From Gemmatimonadota bacterium (lineage in GTDB: Bacteria > Latescibacterota > UBA2968 > GCA-2709665), in NCBI GenBank assembly GCA_028877215.1, contig JAPPFJ010000033.1, forward strand, positions 1 to 64,000: DNA of 64,000 bases, in the 5' to 3' direction. The first letter of the stretch is position 1. Each line of letters begins with the position of its first letter. Below are positions 44,104 through 53,046 of this stretch, in pieces. The position numbers and the translations under genes were made by a program. The notes under the pieces were generated by a model, which was not told the origin of the DNA, made no database searches, and worked only from the letters and a program-made list of their open reading frames with translations.

Positions 44104-45348
44104 ATGGCAAGGGTTGTCTTCAGATCGGTCGTTCTCGGCCTTTCGGCGGGCCTGGCGCTGGGCGGTCCTCTTCTCTTTGCGGACGCCGGGAACGCGGACA
44201 GCGAGACCCGTTCAGCGGGATACACCGGCGCGCAGGCCTGCGCGGAGTGTCACCGGGACCGGTTCGAGGAATTCCGGCGTACGGCCCACCATCTCACCTC
44301 CCGCTTTCCCGGTCCCGAATCGATCCATGGCAGCTTCTCTCCCGACCACGCGATTGTCCGGACCCGGAACCCCAATCTTCGCTTCGAAATAACCGCCGAA
44401 AGAGACGGATTCTATCAGACGGCGATCATTGGAAAGGGAGAAGGCAGCTTCCGGCGGACGGAGCGCATCGATATTGTCACCGGCTCCGGCAAAATCGGCC
44501 AGACCTACCTCTTCTGGCAGGGCGACCTCCTGTATCAGTTGCCCATCTCCTGGTTCACGCAGCAGCAACGGTGGATCAACAGCCCGGGCTATCCGGACGG
44601 CGAGGTGAACTTCTCACGCGGCGTCGTCCCCCGATGCCTGGAGTGCCACGCCACCTGGTTCGAATCGGAATCCTATACCAGTAACGCATACGACAAGGAA
44701 CATTTCGTCCTGGGCGTCTCCTGCGAGCGCTGCCATGGCCCCGGGGCGGAACACGCGGCCTATCAACGCGCCCATCCCGAAGCGAGAGATGCGCCGCACA
44801 TCCTGCACCCCGGCGGACTCGATGCGGCGCGGCTGATCGACCTCTGCGCGCAGTGCCATTCAGGCGTCGGCGTGCCGAGCCGACGGCCTTTTTCCTTTCG
44901 GCCCGGCGAGCGACTCAGTGACTATATCGAACTGGACGCCCACGAAGAACTGAACAGGATCGGGGTCCACAGCACCAACCAGTTGCCGCGACTGACCCAA
45001 TCAAAATGTTTCCAGCAGAGTTTGGCGATGACCTGCATCACCTGCCACAACCCGCACGCCCTCGAACGTGGAAACCTTTCCCTGTTCTCCCGGCGTTGCG
45101 CGGCGTGCCACGAGACGCACGCCTGCAGCATGTCCGCCGAACTGGGTGACGCGATGCAGTCCAACTGCATCGACTGCCACATGCCCCGCAAACAGGACCT
45201 GGAAACGGAATTCGAAACCGCCGAGGATTTCCAGTTTCCGACCATGCGGGACCACTTCATCGCCATCTATCCGGAAATCAGCCGCCGCCTGGCGCCCCGG
45301 TTTCTGCACCCGGAGAAAACCACGCCACCTCAACAGGGGGGACACTGA
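44104..45348 (+). CDS. Periplasmic seven-heme c-type cytochrome (c554-like)
   Basis: A 414-aa exported cytochrome. The signal peptide is VVLGLSAGLALGGPLLFADA. Seven heme-binding CxxCH motifs are visible: CAECH, CLECH, CERCH, CAQCH, CITCH, CAACH and CIDCH. The arrangement (an early CAECH with RDRFEEFRRTAHH, then NPHALE..) is like cytochrome c554 and related multiheme proteins that act in nitrogen, sulfur or extracellular electron transfer. It begins a plus-strand group with a DUF4838 protein starting one base after its stop codon. Its redox partner could be the flavin operon 6 kb upstream, but that is inference. Confidence 0.88.
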   Translation: MARVVFRSVVLGLSAGLALGGPLLFADAGNADSETRSAGYTGAQACAECHRDRFEEFRRTAHHLTSRFPGPESIHGSFSPDHAIVRTRNPNLRFEITAERDGFYQTAIIGKGEGSFRRTERIDIVTGSGKIGQTYLFWQGDLLYQLPISWFTQQQRWINSPGYPDGEVNFSRGVVPRCLECHATWFESESYTSNAYDKEHFVLGVSCERCHGPGAEHAAYQRAHPEARDAPHILHPGGLDAARLIDLCAQCHSGVGVPSRRPFSFRPGERLSDYIELDAHEELNRIGVHSTNQLPRLTQSKCFQQSLAMTCITCHNPHALERGNLSLFSRRCAACHETHACSMSAELGDAMQSNCIDCHMPRKQDLETEFETAEDFQFPTMRDHFIAIYPEISRRLAPRFLHPEKTTPPQQGGH

Positions 45349-45349
45349 T

Positions 45350-47170
45350 ATGCGTCAATATAGAACGCTCACCCTCGCGGACAGGGGTCAGCCCCGTACC
45401 GCCATCGTCGTCCCGGACGACGCCGGAGAGATCCTCCGTGACGCCGCCGGGGAACTGCAAACGGCGCTCGAAAAGATGACAGGCATGGCGCCGCCGATGG
45501 GCACGGACGGCGGGAAGTCTGCGCCCCGAGGAAGAACGGCAATCCACGTCGGGCCCACCGCGTACGCCCGGTCGCTGAACCTGGATGCCGGTGACTCCGG
45601 CGTCGAAGGCTACCGCATCCACACGGCCGGAAGGGACCTCTTCATCCTGGGCGGAAGCGACAGCGGCACGGCATACGGCGTCTACGGCCTGCTGGAAGAC
45701 CACCTCGGCGCCCGCTGGTTCATGCCCGGGGAACTCTTCGAAGACATCCCGATGCAAACCACCCTGAAGATCGCGCCGGTAAGCGAATCCAAAACTCCCG
45801 ACTTCCTCTTCCGCGTCTTCAGCGGAATCGCCGGGCTGGAGGGACATCGCTGGGAACGCCGCAACCGCGTGTCCAGCCGGAGGCACGAACTGCCCTATGC
45901 CGGATTCCACCACGCCCTGTACAAGATTTTCCCCGTTGCCGAATACGGAAAGACCCATCCTGAGTACTATGCGCTTATCGACGGTGAACGGTTGATTCCC
46001 GAAAGCGACGCCGTAAGCAACGGCCTTTTCGGCCAGCCCTGCACGAGCAACCCCGAAGTCGTCGACGTCACCATAGAGGCCACGCGCGCCTACTTCGACG
46101 AGTACCCCGAGGCGCACTGTTTCTCGCTGGGGATGAATGACAACGGGAACTTCTGCCTTTGCAACAACTGCCGTGCCCTCGACATTCCGGATCTGAAATT
46201 CCGGGACCGCCCGATCTACTCCGACCGGTGGTTCACCTATTTCAACGCGGTCGCACGTGCGCTGCAGGAATCCCATCCCGGAAAATTCGTGGGGTGTCTG
46301 GCCTACCATAACGTGGAGGAACCGCCCAAACGCATCGATCGCCTGGAGCCCAACGCCGCCATTTATCTGACGCAGGACACCGCACAGCACCTGGACCCCG
46401 AATACCGGGACAAGGACCGTGAATTCATCCTCTCCTGGCTCGAGCAGTGCGACCACGTCTGCAAGTACGACTACTACGGCCTGGGCTGGGTGCTGCCGCG
46501 CTACTTTGCGGGCCTGATGGCCGACGACATCAAGTTCCAGCACAGCGCGGGCGTCAAGGGCTTCTATGCCGAAGCCTATCCCCACTGGCCGGCGGCCGGT
46601 CCGCAGATCTGGCTGGCATCCAAACTCTGGTGGGACGCCGGCCAGGACCCGGAAAAGCTCCTCGATGAGTTCTTTTCCCGGCTGTTCCGCGGTGCCGCGG
46701 GGGAGGTCCGCGCTTTTTACGACCGTCTCGAAGCCATTTGGCGCCGACCGCGGGAGGGCCGGTGGTTTCAAGGGCTGCGCGGGCTGCGCGACCAGGTACC
46801 CTGTTACGATTCCGAAGACGCGGACGCCCTCGAAGCCGCGCTGGACCGCGCACACAAGGCCACGCGCGACCCGCTCGTCCGTCTCAGGATCGACTACATC
46901 CGCCGCTGGTTTGCCTTTCCCGCGACCCTCATCCGCGGCTGGCACGGAGCCGACGAAATCCTTGGCCTGCAGCCGGGACCCGCGGCCAGGCAAAGGGCGG
47001 GAGATCTGCGGAAACTCAGACCGCGCCTCAAAAGGACATACCGCCAGGCCGTGCTGGAGGACCGTAACATGCCCAAGTCCGCCTATTTCAACGACGGCAG
47101 GTACGAAGCGCGTGTCGCGGACCCGTGGACGGAGAAGGTCGATGAAGCGCTTGCGCACGCGGGAGGCTGA
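45350..47170 (+). CDS. DUF4838 / alpha-glucuronidase-like protein
   Basis: A 606-aa protein. The first 140 residues form an alpha-glucuronidase-type N-terminal alpha/beta domain (AAGELQTALEKMTG, LGGSDSGTAYGVYGLLEDHLGARW). Residues about 170-450 match DUF4838, with the signature MNDNGNFCLCNNC that holds three cysteines, and GVKGFYAEAYPHW in a TIM-barrel-like part. It probably hydrolyses a glucuronoside or similar sugar. No signal peptide is visible. ATG 45350 comes one base after the cytochrome stop with GGGGGG upstream. Confidence 0.75.
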   Translation: MRQYRTLTLADRGQPRTAIVVPDDAGEILRDAAGELQTALEKMTGMAPPMGTDGGKSAPRGRTAIHVGPTAYARSLNLDAGDSGVEGYRIHTAGRDLFILGGSDSGTAYGVYGLLEDHLGARWFMPGELFEDIPMQTTLKIAPVSESKTPDFLFRVFSGIAGLEGHRWERRNRVSSRRHELPYAGFHHALYKIFPVAEYGKTHPEYYALIDGERLIPESDAVSNGLFGQPCTSNPEVVDVTIEATRAYFDEYPEAHCFSLGMNDNGNFCLCNNCRALDIPDLKFRDRPIYSDRWFTYFNAVARALQESHPGKFVGCLAYHNVEEPPKRIDRLEPNAAIYLTQDTAQHLDPEYRDKDREFILSWLEQCDHVCKYDYYGLGWVLPRYFAGLMADDIKFQHSAGVKGFYAEAYPHWPAAGPQIWLASKLWWDAGQDPEKLLDEFFSRLFRGAAGEVRAFYDRLEAIWRRPREGRWFQGLRGLRDQVPCYDSEDADALEAALDRAHKATRDPLVRLRIDYIRRWFAFPATLIRGWHGADEILGLQPGPAARQRAGDLRKLRPRLKRTYRQAVLEDRNMPKSAYFNDGRYEARVADPWTEKVDEALAHAGG

Positions 47171-47229
47171 CTACCGCAACGCTGCCTGCGCAATAGGTCT
47201 CGGAAATACCCCAGGTACAGGAGAATCCC

Positions 47230-48063
47230 ATGACCGTGAAATCCGTGTATATGATGACTGATCTGGAAGGCGTGGCCGGCGTCGACGATTGGGACCCGAG
47301 ACACCGGGAAGACGCGACAACGGCAAAGGGCGTGTACGACCGCGCCGAGATGCAGCGCCTGTTGACGGGCGAAGTCAACGCCGCGGCCGAAGGTCTGTTT
47401 GCAGCTGGTGTCGAAGAAGTGATCATCAATGACGCGCATGGGGCGGGGCGCACGATCCTGTCAGAAGAATTGGTCTCTGGCGTGAAACTGGTACAGGGCG
47501 TCAAGCGGCCGTGCTGGTTGCCGGGATTATCGCCACGATTTGACGCGTTGATCCAGGTGGGCATGCACGCAATGACCGGCACACCCAACGGATGCCTTGC
47601 ACATTCGATGAGCCGCGATATGGTCTATCGCGTCAATGGCACAGAAGTCGGCGAGATGGAAATGGCGGCGTACCTCTGTGGTCATCTGGGCGTTCCCTGG
47701 GTCTTTACGTCGGGCGATCTGCACGCGTGTACCGAATCCCAACGCTGGGTCAGCGGCATCGTCACGGCGCCCGTAAAGGAAGGCCTGGGAGAATTGTGCG
47801 CCCTTCACATTGCGCCGGCAGACGCACGCGCCCTGATCAAGACGCGCGTACAGGAAGCCGTGGCGGCTGCAAGAGACATTGAACCGCTTGTTGCGAAGAG
47901 TCCTGTAGTAATGGAGGTGACGCATCCCGAACCCGATCGTCTTTCCGTGCCGGAAGGAGTTGAGCGCGTGGACGACGTGACGATTCGGTACAGCGGCGAA
48001 TCGTTCTGGCAGGTGTTTCACAACCTGTTTTATGGAAAGCCCGATTATCCGGTTCCGGCGTAA
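47230..48063 (+). CDS. M55-family D-aminopeptidase (DppA-like)
   Basis: A 277-aa zinc D-aminopeptidase. The binuclear zinc site is visible: Asp11 and Glu13 in TDLEG, His70 in NDAHGAGR, His113 in GMHAMTG, and Glu142 or Glu144 in TEVGEMEMAAY. Such enzymes form decameric rings and release D-amino acids from peptides, for example from cell-wall material. It follows the DUF4838 gene by 59 bp in the same direction. The M55 call rests on motif and length. Confidence 0.85.
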   Translation: MTVKSVYMMTDLEGVAGVDDWDPRHREDATTAKGVYDRAEMQRLLTGEVNAAAEGLFAAGVEEVIINDAHGAGRTILSEELVSGVKLVQGVKRPCWLPGLSPRFDALIQVGMHAMTGTPNGCLAHSMSRDMVYRVNGTEVGEMEMAAYLCGHLGVPWVFTSGDLHACTESQRWVSGIVTAPVKEGLGELCALHIAPADARALIKTRVQEAVAAARDIEPLVAKSPVVMEVTHPEPDRLSVPEGVERVDDVTIRYSGESFWQVFHNLFYGKPDYPVPA

Positions 48064-48108
48064 CGAACCCTGTGGGATTCGGTGATCGCGGCGCCCGACA
48101 CAACGCGG

Positions 48109-48972
48109 CTATTCGTAAAGAAGCTCATCCACCTCCTGCATCAGTTCCAACCAGTCCAGATGGGTCTTTGCCACACTTTCGGGGTGCGCGTCGCTCCGTG
48201 CCAGGAATCCAGGTACCTCGTCCCTTCCCGTTGGCTTTGACGGGTCCGAGTAACGAATATCCAGGCTCCAGCGGATGCGGTCCGTCCGGTTCGGAAATGA
48301 CCGGTGCGCCGTCTTGTGCTGGAACACCACCACGCCGCCTTTTCGCACCGGACAGGCGACGGGCACGCCATCCGGAACCCACCCTTCCCGGATCCCCTCG
48401 TTCGGATAACCCGCCACCTCGCCGTGCGGCATCAGACCGCCGCGGTGGCTGCCCGGAATCACCTCCAGGCATCCATTTTCCACGGTAACCTCCACCAGCG
48501 GAATCCAGAAGTTCACCATGAACGTGGCTTCCGCATCGGGATGCAGAAACCCGAGGTCCTGGTGCCACGGGATCTGCGACCGTGCTTCTTTGGGCATCTT
48601 TGCCTGGCAGTTGAACTGGGGATGGGCCAGGATCTCCGGGCCGATGACGGATTCTACAATATCCAGAATCGCCGGGTTCGTGATCACGGAAAACATCCTG
48701 GCCGTCTTCAGGCGCTTGCCCGTCACTGCCTTCTCGATCTCCGACGCATCGCCCATCGCGTCGCGCAGACACGCCAGGCGCCGGTCGAAAGGCTCATTCT
48801 CAAACGGATTGGTCAGCTTGCCATTGGCGCGGGCTTGCCGCGCCTTGCGATCGATCCCCTCGGTGATGTCGTCGATCAGCGGCTGCAGGTCGTCCGGCGA
48901 CAGCACGTCCTCCAGCAACAGGTAACCGTCGTTCAGATAATCGGAAAGCTGCTCCTCACTCAGACCGGCCAT
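48109..48972 (-). CDS. Phytanoyl-CoA dioxygenase family protein
   Basis: A 287-aa Fe(II)/2-oxoglutarate oxygenase with the full triad: His137 and Asp139 in PWHQDLGFL, and His223 in TAHRSFPN, with Arg234. The ENGCLEVIPGSHRGGL segment is typical of the superfamily. It converges with the D-aminopeptidase gene and lies downstream of the giant at 49.2 kb, from which it is separated by a repeat. ATG 48972 has only a weak ribosome site. The substrate is unknown. Confidence 0.85.
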   Translation of the reverse strand: MAGLSEEQLSDYLNDGYLLLEDVLSPDDLQPLIDDITEGIDRKARQARANGKLTNPFENEPFDRRLACLRDAMGDASEIEKAVTGKRLKTARMFSVITNPAILDIVESVIGPEILAHPQFNCQAKMPKEARSQIPWHQDLGFLHPDAEATFMVNFWIPLVEVTVENGCLEVIPGSHRGGLMPHGEVAGYPNEGIREGWVPDGVPVACPVRKGGVVVFQHKTAHRSFPNRTDRIRWSLDIRYSDPSKPTGRDEVPGFLARSDAHPESVAKTHLDWLELMQEVDELLYE

Positions 48973-49075
48973 AAATGAAGTCTCACGAGATTGTCCTTGG
49001 GACTATCTGGAATTTCATCCTCGAAAGGCGCGAGCATCCTTGGCCACACACTTAGCCAACGGTCCCTGAGATTGC

Positions 49076-49142
49076 GGTCCCTGAGCCTTTCGAAGTGTCG
49101 AAGGGATCCCGAAACACGGGCATTTCGACAAGCTCAATGACC
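49076..49142. repeat. Inverted repeat with TTCGACAAGCTCA words
   Basis: GGTCCCTGAGCCTTTCGAA (49076-49094) and TTCGACAAGCTCAATGACC (49124-49142) are imperfect complements and form a hairpin. The same words, in one orientation only, occur at 36082-36115. Confidence 0.6.
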
Positions 49143-49162
49143 ACGTTTTGGTTGGCGACCTG

Positions 49163-52100
49163 TCAAACCGGACGGAAAGCGGCGACCGTCCCTGCGGACG
49201 TCGCGCATACGACCCGGTCGCCGAGGGCGCGAAGATATGTGACTTCGCCTTCGACACGGTCCCTTGCTATCAGCTCCCCGCCGGCGTCGCAGGTCCGGAT
49301 CTCACCCGTGTCGAATCCCACCAGGACCTTCGCGGAATCCTTGTCCTGCACCGTGGTCAACCACGTGATTTTGTCCACCAGGTCCCGCCGCCAGATCACC
49401 TCGCCGTCTCCTCCGATGCAGACGAGTTGCCCCACGTCGCTGCCCGCGATCACCTCCGGCCGGCCGTCGCCGTTCACGTCCGCCAGGGCGATATCCTCAA
49501 CCTCGCCCCCCATATTCACGCGCCACGACAACGCGCCCGGCGCTTTCAATTTGCCGCTGCCCCCCAGGCCGGTCTGGCCGAACAGTTCGCCGCTCGTCGC
49601 CGCGTTCACCGCCCGCCAGTCCCCGTACACCACCTCGATCACCCCGTCGTCGTCCAGGTCGGCGGCGAGAATCGTCGGCGAGACGCATCCCGTACTCCGC
49701 CGCCACCGCGCCGTGCCATCGGGATTCAGACAATTGATGGTATAATACTCGGTGCCCACCAGCAGTTCGTCCCTTCCGTCCCCATCCAGGTCCACAGCCA
49801 GGCATCCGGTGATACAGTGATAGTGGGTCTCGGTCTGCCATTTCAGCGAACCGTCCGCTTCGAACACGTGCAGCAGCCACCCTTCGGCCCCGGCCAGCAC
49901 CTGCTTCCTGCCGTCGCCGTCCAGGTCGGCCGATGACACGGTGGTCAACCGCTGCGGGCGCATCCCGCTGCCGGGCGGAAACTCATGCTCCCAGCGCACC
50001 TCGCCGCCGGCGCCCAGAACGTACAGCCGGCAGTCGCGAGTACCCACAACTGCCTCCGGTGCGCCGTCCCCGTCGATATCCACAAGGTGAACGGCCCGGA
50101 CTTCGCCACCCGCGTCGAACGACCACGCCTCGGAGCCGTCCACGTCCAGCAGGTGGACGCCCCCATCCAACGTCCCCGCCAGCGTCATGCCCGATCCATC
50201 GGAGTCGACGGCCGCCACCCCCGATCCCGCGTCGAATGTCCATAGGGGTTCGATACCGCTTCCGACCACAGGTCCCGGATCGATGGATACAGGACCGGGC
50301 CGGTACGACGGCGCTTCCCGCAGCAATCGGTCGAACGTCCCGGACGCGCGGGGCAGGATTTCCAGTTCGTGCCGGCCGGCCGCCAGCGTAAACCAGACCA
50401 GTTTGCCCTCGCCTCCCTCCGAAATCCGCTCTCCGTTCAGTCGGACCTCCGCCGCACGGATGCCCACGCGGGTCTCCGTCCGGGTTTCAATAATACCCTT
50501 CCCCCGCGCGAGGTCCATCTCCACCGAAACGGGCGCCCAGCTCCTGAATAGCGGCGCTTCCCACGCCAGTTGGGTTCCCTCAACGAGGGCAAATCCGTCG
50601 CTGTCGATCCGGAACAGCTTTCCGTCCACGTCCAGTCCGCCATGATCCGGCGCCCCGACGCCGGCCATCACGGCCTCTCCCGACCGCCTGTCGCGGACCA
50701 CTGCGACGGACGGTCCCACGCGCTCCACGTCGAATGCCTGCGGCGATCCATCATTGGACGGATACAGCAGGTTCACGAAAGCAATCCGGTCACCGGCGTC
50801 CATGGAGAGCCGTATCTTCTGATGCCACATCCGGACGGTACCGTCCGCGTGCTCGTAATTCTTCCAGTTGGCCTCCCAGTCCGGTGCAAAGTCGGCCTCG
50901 CGTTCCGTCAGTAACTTTTCGGAGCCGTCCGCGTTAACGATGTGAAGCCGCTCGCCGTCCTGTTCGATGCGCAATGCGCTCTCTGACGCGTCCACCTGTC
51001 CGAGTACCCTCCAGATGGCGTCCAGGAGATAATCTCCGCCGTCCAGCGCGTCCACCGAGTCGATTACCAGGAAATACGCACCCTTCCTCCAGAAGATACT
51101 CCGCGCCCAGTCCGTGCCGTTATCCCCCGGCGATACGGTCTGGCTGTACCCCCAGTCTTCGAAATCTCCAATTGCCCTGAGCGCCACCTGCGACGGCTTG
51201 GGATAACACGTCCCGTCCTTCACGATCACCACCGTGTTGTGGTATCTCGCCAACCGGCGGATGTAGTCCAGGTCCGCCAGCCAGATGCGGTCGTTCCAGC
51301 AGAGGCGGATGATCGAGTTCCCGTCCTCCTGGGAATGGGAGAAACCTGTAGGCCCGTCGATCAACAGGTACTCGCTGCGCCTGTCGAAGCTTCGCCGGAA
51401 CGCCAGCTTGTCGAACGCCTCCGCGAGGGGGACGTCCGATTCCACGAGCGGGTCTCCGTGGTACTGACCCGTCTTCCGCGCCCGATCCCGGGCAAATTCG
51501 TGCGCCGCCCCGTCCAGCATGGACGCGCGAACCCCCAGCAGTTCCACCGGTTCGACGGGCGGGACGTCCTTGAAGAAAAATCCGTCGTACACCTCCCATC
51601 CGCCGATCCCCCAGTTCCGCTGCCTCTGGAAGGAGTCCCGCCACTCCTGGCCCTGCTCCATCCAGTTGTAGAGCCACCGGTAACGCCCATCGTTGTAGAA
51701 CCACGCGCCGATCGACGCGGCCTGCAGCCCGCTCGGACGGCTGGCCCGGGATGCCCTGTACGCGCCGACGTCGCCGTACGTGCAGTCGTCGCCCCGGCTG
51801 TCGATGGTCAGCACCGCGCTGTCCAGCAGCCGCGCCAGATGACCGTCTTCGAGGTACGAGAGATCGTCCGTCATCAGCCCGTACTTGATCAGGTGCCCGG
51901 GCGTAATCCACACGTAGCCCGTCCCCGCGTTGTCGTTCGGCTTGTACGACCTGGCGTGCAGTTCCAGGGTCCGGTGCGCCAAAGGCAGCTTTTCATCGAA
52001 ATCCGTCAGCCCGTAATACTTCTTGAAATACCTCGCTCCAATGAACAGGCTCAGCGCGGCGAAGCTCTGGTGGTTCTGATTCTGGACCACGTCGTCGACG

Positions 52101-52996
52101 GACTTGAACCTGAAATGCGTGAGTTCGGACGTCCACCGGATGATGTTGTAGATTGCGTTCGTCATCTTCAGCCGGTCGTCGTCGTTCAGCGCTTCCCCCT
52201 CCTCCATCACGTCCCAGGCAGTCAGCATGCGGTATATCCAGAAGTACAGATGCGTCCCCTGCGACAGGCACCAGTCGCCCGCCTCGTGGGCGAGATCGAT
52301 GAAGAACAGGAATTCCTCCCTGAAGATCCGACCCCAGACCTCGTCGCCCGACAGATAATAGAGCATGGCGTGATCCACCATGCGGCGCAGCGGCCCCTGG
52401 CTTCCCGATAGCGCGACCTGCTCGTTGACCGTATCGATGATCTTCCGTGCTTCGGCGTCCGTGGGTGGGGATTCCGGGTTCTGCCGGGACACCGGCCGGT
52501 TGATCCGGCCGATGCGCGGCCCCTCCCGCTCCACGATCGTAAGGAATTCGTCCACTGCCCGCGTCACGCCTTCAGGCGTACTTCCTCCCAGCTGGACCAC
52601 GTTCCGGCCGGTCCCGAAGGGATTGTGGACCGTTCTCACCTCGTACCCGTCCCCGCCGGGGTAGTACTCGTCCGTCCACGCGTAGAAATTCATCCCCAGG
52701 CGCCGGATCGCCGCGTTGTTGAAGACGTTTCCCACCGCAACGATGTGCGCGTTGTTCCAGTCGCCCCCGCCGACCTCCGAGCCGGACTTGACTTCGGCAG
52801 CGTTTCCAAGTGCCTCGGCGATTCTGCGGCCGATTTCGACACCGGAATCACCGTCGGGAGGCACCACCAGCACATCTCCGGACAGGTCGGTCTCGAGATG
52901 GAGATCCTTAAGCGTCGGGATCTCCCTGTTCACGATCTCGATGTCGTACGACTCCTGCCGGCGCCTGCGCGCACTTCGTCCACCTGTTCGGGTCAT
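49163..52996 (-). CDS. Giant lyase-toroid/propeller protein, paralog 5
   Basis: A 1277-aa relative of the 9-25 kb giants. Residues 1-170 form the glucuronidase-like domain (VVPPDGDSGVEIGRRIAEALG, YYPGGDGYEVRT). The toroid has QNQNHQS at about 307-312 (Asn308-His309). FSHSQEDGN at 552-560 opens the heparinase-type sandwich with the first His and the Asp but not the second His. The propeller from about residue 940 has at least three FG-GAP loops (DIDGDGAPE, DLDGDGRKQ, DVNGDGRPE). It is longer than the others because of an extra segment before the propeller. The N-terminus is basic (RSARRRRQ) without a signal peptide. ATG 52996 is preferred over a GTG at 53005. It follows a secreted heparinase by 50 bp. 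Confidence 0.75.
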   Translation of the reverse strand: MTRTGGRSARRRRQESYDIEIVNREIPTLKDLHLETDLSGDVLVVPPDGDSGVEIGRRIAEALGNAAEVKSGSEVGGGDWNNAHIVAVGNVFNNAAIRRLGMNFYAWTDEYYPGGDGYEVRTVHNPFGTGRNVVQLGGSTPEGVTRAVDEFLTIVEREGPRIGRINRPVSRQNPESPPTDAEARKIIDTVNEQVALSGSQGPLRRMVDHAMLYYLSGDEVWGRIFREEFLFFIDLAHEAGDWCLSQGTHLYFWIYRMLTAWDVMEEGEALNDDDRLKMTNAIYNIIRWTSELTHFRFKSVDDVVQNQNHQSFAALSLFIGARYFKKYYGLTDFDEKLPLAHRTLELHARSYKPNDNAGTGYVWITPGHLIKYGLMTDDLSYLEDGHLARLLDSAVLTIDSRGDDCTYGDVGAYRASRASRPSGLQAASIGAWFYNDGRYRWLYNWMEQGQEWRDSFQRQRNWGIGGWEVYDGFFFKDVPPVEPVELLGVRASMLDGAAHEFARDRARKTGQYHGDPLVESDVPLAEAFDKLAFRRSFDRRSEYLLIDGPTGFSHSQEDGNSIIRLCWNDRIWLADLDYIRRLARYHNTVVIVKDGTCYPKPSQVALRAIGDFEDWGYSQTVSPGDNGTDWARSIFWRKGAYFLVIDSVDALDGGDYLLDAIWRVLGQVDASESALRIEQDGERLHIVNADGSEKLLTEREADFAPDWEANWKNYEHADGTVRMWHQKIRLSMDAGDRIAFVNLLYPSNDGSPQAFDVERVGPSVAVVRDRRSGEAVMAGVGAPDHGGLDVDGKLFRIDSDGFALVEGTQLAWEAPLFRSWAPVSVEMDLARGKGIIETRTETRVGIRAAEVRLNGERISEGGEGKLVWFTLAAGRHELEILPRASGTFDRLLREAPSYRPGPVSIDPGPVVGSGIEPLWTFDAGSGVAAVDSDGSGMTLAGTLDGGVHLLDVDGSEAWSFDAGGEVRAVHLVDIDGDGAPEAVVGTRDCRLYVLGAGGEVRWEHEFPPGSGMRPQRLTTVSSADLDGDGRKQVLAGAEGWLLHVFEADGSLKWQTETHYHCITGCLAVDLDGDGRDELLVGTEYYTINCLNPDGTARWRRSTGCVSPTILAADLDDDGVIEVVYGDWRAVNAATSGELFGQTGLGGSGKLKAPGALSWRVNMGGEVEDIALADVNGDGRPEVIAGSDVGQLVCIGGDGEVIWRRDLVDKITWLTTVQDKDSAKVLVGFDTGEIRTCDAGGELIARDRVEGEVTYLRALGDRVVCATSAGTVAAFRPV

Positions 52997-53046
52997 TGCC
53001 GTCACCTCGAGTCACGATTCCTTTTAAATGAAGCCGTTCACGCTTG

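Noticed and set aside
45278..47158. A 626-codon minus-strand frame opposite the DUF4838 gene
   Set aside because: It is a shadow of the DUF4838 frame; the plus strand shows clear family motifs and a good start context.
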